From Tanytarsus gracilentus (Eukaryota; Arthropoda; Insecta; Diptera; Chironomidae), in assembly GCA_038502055.1 (NCBI GenBank), contig JAXRKN010000028.1:434001-498000 (forward strand): a stretch of DNA of 64,000 nt, read 5' to 3'. Within the stretch, counting starts at the first letter, position 1; the number at the start of each line of letters is the position of its first letter. Under the pieces are notes generated by a model. That model was given only the letters and a program-made list of their open reading frames with translations. It ran no database searches and was not told the DNA's origin. Position numbers and translations under genes: made by a program. Positions 58,646 to 64,000 of the stretch are shown in pieces.

Positions 58646-60381
58646 ATGTTCAAAGTCACCATGACTACTTCCGATTCGGCTATTTCAGCATTTTATGCAC
58701 ACAAAAATGTCTTTATCACCGGTGCGACAGGTAAGTTTTTTAAACCTGTCTGTAAGTTGCAAAATTTCTCAAATTAAAATTTAGGTTTTATGGGAAAAGT
58801 GCTTGTGGAGAAGCTGCTGAGAGATTGTGAGGAATTATCAACAATTTACATTCTCGTGAGAACTAAAAAAGGGCAACAGCCACACGAACGATACGAAAAT
58901 TACATTAATCATATCGGTGAGTGTTAAAACCTGTTTTAAAAAAATTAATTTAATTTTTATAACTTCTAGTTTTTGAAAGGGTCAGAGCGGAGGCTCCAGA
59001 GAGATTAAAGAAAATCAAAGTTATTCGAGGTGATGTAACGATTGACAATTTAGGACTTGAAGCTAGCGATGAAGCTGAATTAACTGAAAATGTTCATCTT
59101 GTGTTTCACATGGCTGCAAATGTTCGTTTCGATCTTTCGCTCAAGGAGGCAACGAATTTCAATATTAATGGAACGTATCGTGTGCTGCAATTGGCCACAA
59201 AAATTAAGCATCTCGAGGTGTTTACACACGTCTCAACTGCATATTGTCATTGCAATGAAGAGGTGCTCGACGAGTGCTACTATAAGCCAAGCGAAAACCC
59301 ATATGGCATGATGGAAATTACGAAATTGTTGAGTGACGAAATGCTCGAAATGATCACACCGAAAATACTCGGTGATACTCCAAACACTTACTCATACACA
59401 AAAGGAATTACCGAAGATTTAGTTCACTCGTTTCATGATAAACTTCCCATTGTCATAGTGCGACCTAGTATCGTAATCGCTTCCTATAAAGAACCAATGC
59501 CGGGATATATTGAAGGTGTGAACGGTCCAACGGGACTGATGATTGCAGCCGCAAAAGGTGTCGTCCGATCGATGCTTGGAAATCCGGAAAATTCATGTGA
59601 AACAATTCCTGTCGATGTGAATATTAATTGCATTATCGCACTTGCATACAAAAAGAGCTTAATTAAAGACAAAAGTGAAGTTTATTACTGCAACATTACT
59701 GACAGTGGTATGCACACAATCACATGGGGACAGGCTCTTGATTTAGGAAAAGAAGTATTTGACCAATATCCAATGTCAGTTGCGTTGTGGTATCCGAATG
59801 GTTCAATGAAAACAAATCGTTTCCTTCACATGCTATGCGTGATCTTCTTCCACTATCTTCCAGCTTATGTGATTGATTTTCTGCTGTTTATTACTGGCAA
59901 CAAACCATTTTTATTAGGCGTTCAAAAGCGTATCAGTCATGGACTTAGAGTACTTCAATATTATACATCTCGGAAGTGGACCTTTAAAAATAATAACCTA
60001 CAAGCGCTCTATAAGGAACTCAATGAAGTCGACAAGAAGAAGTTTAACTTTAATTTTGTTGAAGTTCCATTCAAGGAATACATCAGAAATTACATTTTGG
60101 GAATAAGGAAATATATTCTTAAGGAAAAATCAGAAGACCTTCAGAAATCCAGAAATAAATTGAGAATGTAAGTAAAAAATATTTAGAAAACTAAAAATCA
60201 CTAAAATTATTATTTTTTTAGGTTATATTATCTGGATTTGCTGGTGAAAATTATCTTTTCATGTCTCATCATCTACTTCATTTACAATCATATCGGCGAA
60301 ATTTTCGGATTCTTTGGGAGAGTTGGCGAGACAGTTTTCAGTGCAACGATGTCGTACAATGAAACAAAATGTGAATGTTAA
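58646..60381 (+). CDS. Fatty acyl-CoA reductase (alcohol-forming)
   Basis: Four exons (58646-58730, 58785-58916, 58970-60167, 60222-60381) give 524 residues, normal for insect FARs. The enzyme reduces fatty acyl-CoA to fatty alcohol with NADPH for waxes, cuticular hydrocarbons or pheromones, at the ER or peroxisome. The Rossmann motif is VFITGATGFMGKVLVEKLL, the active-site motif is YSYTKGI (Tyr-Xaa3-Lys), and VHLVFHMAANVRFD is typical. The C-terminal sterile domain follows. A hydrophobic segment in the last exon (LLVKIIFSCLIIYFIYNHIG) looks like a membrane anchor. Two in-frame ATGs, 58646 and 58661, are possible; the second (MTTSDSAISAFYAHKNVFIT) fits family N-termini as well. Confidence 0.94.
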
Positions 60382-60731
60382 CGTTAACGTTTAAAATTCC
60401 ATCTTTATTTTTCTAATTTCTATATATAATTTTTGCACATTGACTTGTTAGTAAGAAATTAGTTCTATCGATAAAAGAAAATCATGAATGATTTTTTTGT
60501 ATGGGTTCGGGGAAAACTTTTTATACAAACTTATTCAAGCGAGAATTAAATAAATGCTCGTGATTGACAATTTTGTTATTTTGCAATGTACACAATTTTA
60601 TGTTTGGCAGTATAACAAAAAAAACATATATATGTAAATCTAGCTGTAACTCTTCCAATTAAGATATTAACCAAATAAAATGAATCAACATTTTTGCATT
60701 TTTTTTAATACAATTATAAAACAGCTCAATC
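60382..60731. other. Convergent 3' region FAR / SLC25A51
   Basis: 350 bp between two stop codons. AATAAA signals for the plus-strand gene occur near 60548 and 60674. The sequence TATCGATA at about 60466 matches the DRE element but lies in a 3' region, so it is probably chance. Confidence 0.5.
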
Positions 60732-61727
60732 TCAATAAATCACTTTCTTCAAATTTTCATAGGCCGAGTTCATAATTCCCCAACTGATTGCAGCACGCAA
60801 ACAGTTCATATTGAGACCTTTATAAACATTTCGCACAGATCGACCGCGCTTAATGTAGATTTCCTTTAATATTACCAACCAATTGTCGTAGGTTCCTCCA
60901 ATTTTACTTTGTATAACGACTTTGACTACATTTAATGGATAGAAAATTGAACTAGTGAATGCACCAATGACTGCTCCCGAAACGAATTGATGTACGTTTG
61001 TATAAATTATTCCCTCCTATAAAAAAAAATTCATTAAATGCTTGCACACGGACGTGATGATCACAAAACTCACACTATGTTGATGTTTGACTGCTTCCTC
61101 TCGAAGCACAAAAAATACAGCATTGCTCGGACCATTACGAACTAAAATTGGAATAAGTCCACGATAAAGCTCCCTCCAGCCATGCTCGCTGATGATCATT
61201 CTAAAGGCATGCGGTGTATTTTGGTACTTTTCATGGTAAGCTGCATCCGCTAGAACTGTTTGAATTCTCTCAAATGGCATAAGGAAAGATTCAAAAGTTC
61301 CAGCGACCATTCCACCCAGGCATTTGGCAGAGTACTCATTCATTCCGTAGAGCTCTATAGACGGTCTTTTCACACCATCATAAACGCCAAACATCAGTGA
61401 TAACGAAAATGTTTTTTGTAGAAGAGGAGGGAACACACCACGGTATAAAAAGCTCAATCCTTCGTTATGTAATTGTTTGAAAGCTGTTTGAATTTTAACC
61501 CCATGTAGCATCTATAAAAGTTTAAAGACTTGAATTAAAATCATGATAAGGAAGTCAATTTTTAAATATACCTGACGAAAAATCATCTTGTAAATGGGAT
61601 AGGTAATTGAAATATTGGTTAAAGCAGCGCCAATGCCGCATAGAAACTCTCGATGATCTAGAGACTGGAAAGGATTTTTAAAATCCGACTTTTTGCTCGC
61701 TATATCGTGGAGCATTTTTGAAGGCAT
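60732..61727 (-). CDS. Mitochondrial NAD carrier, SLC25A51-like
   Basis: Three minus-strand exons (61572-61727, 61074-61511, 60732-61016) give 292 residues. Three carrier repeats and six membrane helices are visible. Sequence signatures follow SLC25A51/52: REFLCGIGAALTNISITYPI, YRGVFPPLLQKTFSLSLMFG, FMPFERIQTVLAD-type repeat 2 (LMPFERIQTVLADAAYHEKY), YRGLIPILVRNGPSNAVFF and AISWGIMNSAYENLKKVI. SLC25A51 imports NAD+ into mitochondria. The atypical first-repeat signature (PIYKMIF instead of Pro-Xaa-Asp/Glu) is normal for this subfamily. Confidence 0.92.
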
Positions 61728-63287
61728 TGCGTTGACTTAAATTGCGTAGAATTTTTTTTATCTCGAGCATAAATAACTAAGCAAATCACATGATCACACG
61801 CATATTTCACAATTTAACAGTCTGCAAGCGAATTAGATTAAATCATCCTAATTAATTAATTATTTTTTTTGTGCCATTCGATTTTTATTAACTTTCGAGC
61901 TCTTTATGTAATTTTTAATTAATAATCTTTTTTCTTCCTTATTCCTCACAAACACTCTCATGCGATCGATCTTCACGATTTTCACTTGCTATCAACTGTT
62001 AATAAGTTATTTAATTTATTGCGTTCTCAAAATCTTGACACATATTCACACAAAATGCACTCGAGATTAAAAACAAAAAAAATCTCTAAAAATATCATGC
62101 AAACAGCTGATGATTTAAAATCCAAATGTTCGTTGATTTTATGGACAAACAATTGTTGATAAAACGAAGTTAATTAGTTAAATGAACGCGACAAACTAAT
62201 TAAATTTGAAATCGACAATTTTCACTTCACTCGAAAAAATTCTTCCTTGTTATCCTTTTTTTGTCTAAATTGTAAACATTCTCTCGTGAGATGGTGAGAG
62301 AGAGAGAGACACAGAGGGTGCAGAATGAAATATCCTAAATTTTAAATGTAAAAAAAATTAATTGACTTTTTAAAAATTGCAGTTTAAAATTAAAAATTTT
62401 AATTTTAAAAATTTCTTATTTGTTTTAAAAAAAGAAGACTTTAGGTAAAATTTCCTAGGCACCCAAAAATTACTCTCTCAAATATATTTTTCAAGATTTC
62501 ACAGGCCGTTGAACGTTCATAAAAATTCTCTCATGCTAATGTTGCTGCATGGATCGAAAAAGAGAAAATCATTTCAAAAAGGTTCATTCAAATTCTTTCA
62601 TTCGAGCGGTGAACATCGTTTCCTGCCAAATTCTGCGCATGTGATCGTTCTCGGCATTTAATAAAATAGTAATTAAAAAAAATTGTGCAATATTAAAAAA
62701 AAAAATTAAACGACAAATTAATTAATTGGTGATGACATAAAGTAACACATTATAATGTGTTGATGATAATTCCCTGTTCGGAAAGCTAACGACGTGAGAT
62801 TAAATTAGATGACAATTAAAGAACGAACGTACACGGAGTGAGAGTGATCTATATATTGAATAATAATTTGAAAGCATGCCAAAATTTCACTCGTAAGAAA
62901 TTATCATCTTTATGTTTTTTGAAGACCCCCTCTTCTCGTTCTCATAAAATGTATCGCTTTTAATCTAAAAATATTTTCTTCTTGAAAAGTTAAGACTCTC
63001 GTTATATATATCGTGGTTTTTGTTGGCTGCAAAAAAAAGTAATATAAATACCCGCGAAAAATTATTATCGAAAGTGAGAAGAAGAGTATCGTCGTTTGTG
63101 CACCTTGAAGAGATCTCTGACGCTCGCGCGACCACTATTAATTATTTATTACCCCGTTATCGTTCCGCCGAGTCACAACATATATATTTATAAATGAAAA
63201 TTTAATTTAACGAAACAAAAAGGAGAAAAAAAAGTTAAAAAGTGTGACACGAAAATATTTTCAAAATTGCTGTCGTAAAGTGAGATT
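61728..63287. other. Intergenic between SLC25A51-like gene and sine oculis
   Basis: About 1.55 kb. It contains a GA microsatellite (about 62293-62309) and long A/T runs. A TATAAATA sequence at about 63043-63050, with another TATATATA near 63003, is a candidate core promoter for the following gene, implying a 5' leader of roughly 210 nt. No ORF is supported. Confidence 0.45.
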
Positions 63288-64000
63288 ATGAATGATCGTT
63301 TTATGAGTCATTTGGAAAACAATTGTAATGAAATTAATTTAAATAATAACAACGGACTGCAGTTGAGTGTTGGTCAGAGTCACGGCAATGTTCAGAATCT
63401 AACGATGAAGGGCGAGGATATTGACGATACGCCGTCGTTTGGCTTCACTCAGGATCAGGTCGCTTGCGTTTGTGAAGTGCTTCAGCAAGCCGGCAATATC
63501 GAGAGACTGGGACGGTTTCTATGGTCTTTGCCACAGTGCGAAAAAATTCAACTCAACGAATCCGTTCTGAAGGCAAAAGCCGTCGTCGCATTTCACAGGT
63601 ATATAAAATGATTTTATCGAGTTTATTGCGCAAGGGTTGAAAATTTTCAATTTAAATTTACTTTTATAAAATTAATTGAAAATTAACAAAAGAAAATGAG
63701 TTAAAATGCTCCCACCCTGACACTCTCATATTACAACAGTAATTAATTTTTGTGTGACACTTTCTTCTCACATTTAAAGAGGACACTTCAAGGAGCTTTA
63801 TCGGATATTAGAGAGCCAAACATTCGCACCATGTAATCATCAAAAATTACAAACTCTTTGGCTAAAAGGTACACACACGTGTGAAGTTTTATTCGCAATT
63901 TTCAATTTATATATTTCGAATACTGTTGGCATTGAATCAATCATCTAATTTCCTATCTACAGCTCATTATATTGAAGCGGAAAAGTTACGAGGAAGACCG
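63288..64000 (+). CDS. so: Sine oculis (SIX1/2) homeobox gene, 5' part
   Basis: Exons 63288-63598, 63780-63868 and 63963 to the window edge keep frame. They encode a short Asn-rich leader and then the SIX domain: PSFGFTQDQVACVCEVLQQA, GNIERLGRFLWSLPQCEKIQ, LNESVLKAKAVVAFHRGHFK, ELYRILESQTFAPCNHQKLQ, TLWLK and AHYIEAEKLRGRP. This is the SIX1/2 (sine oculis) class rather than Optix or Six4, which differ at the SIX-domain start (FTQDQVACVCEVLQQ). So is a nuclear homeodomain factor that works with Eyes absent in eye and visual-system development. The homeodomain lies beyond the window. Confidence 0.95.

Noticed and set aside
60466..60473. DRE-like TATCGATA
   Set aside because: It lies between two convergent 3' ends rather than near a start site.

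Overview
The window is nuclear DNA of an insect, most likely a small-genome dipteran; a nematoceran such as a midge would fit, but this is inferred. Genes are intron-containing with mostly 50-70 bp introns, intergenic DNA is very AT-rich, and the gene set is typically dipteran: tap/neurogenin, sine oculis, a pickpocket channel, a fatty acyl-CoA reductase and a serpin cluster. I found no bacterial, viral or CRISPR features.

Layout. 1-12504 is a serpin cluster. Two tandem minus-strand copies (A 1-2947, cut by the window edge; B 3172-5405 plus a leader exon) carry a long Asn/Gln-rich N-terminal extension. In A that extension holds four near-identical 294-bp (98-codon) repeats; B has one. Serpin C (+, 8261-9804) and serpin D (-, 9980-12504) are convergent and carry lysine/glutamate-rich and acidic insertions. 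The gap between B and C holds a GC-richer transposon-like block, a CCGT microsatellite and a possible tiny gene.

13144-30470 holds phosphorylase kinase beta (-), a FAM76 gene (+), the proneural bHLH gene tap (-), a small secreted Gly/Tyr/Trp-rich peptide with a textbook core promoter (-), and ankyrin/patatin phospholipase iPLA2-VIA (-). 31241-43608 is a dense housekeeping block: Bre1 (+), gamma-tubulin complex GCP6/Grip163 (-), a small MIF4G-like protein (-), an RPB7-like RNA polymerase II subunit (+) and the RabGAP SGSM3 (-). 44069-54210 holds a PLEKHH/MAX-1 family gene (+) and the ABCB6/Hmt-1 transporter (+). 54468-64000 holds a pickpocket channel broken by an in-frame TAG, an unidentified LRR-like ORF, a fatty acyl-CoA reductase (+), the SLC25A51-like mitochondrial NAD carrier (-) and the first exons of sine oculis (+, cut by the right edge).

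Most genes work independently. Several pairs share short head-to-head promoters (PHKB/FAM76, MIF4G-like/RPB7, SGSM3/PLEKHH) or close tail-to-tail ends. The most unusual feature is the serpin A/B pair. The duplication boundary lies inside the intron after the signal-peptide exon, so copy A has no visible leader of its own. It may be a second 3' cassette spliced to the leader of B, or a leaderless intracellular form. The two reactive loops differ by a single visible residue while the repeat extensions differ greatly, the reverse of the usual pattern for duplicated serpins.
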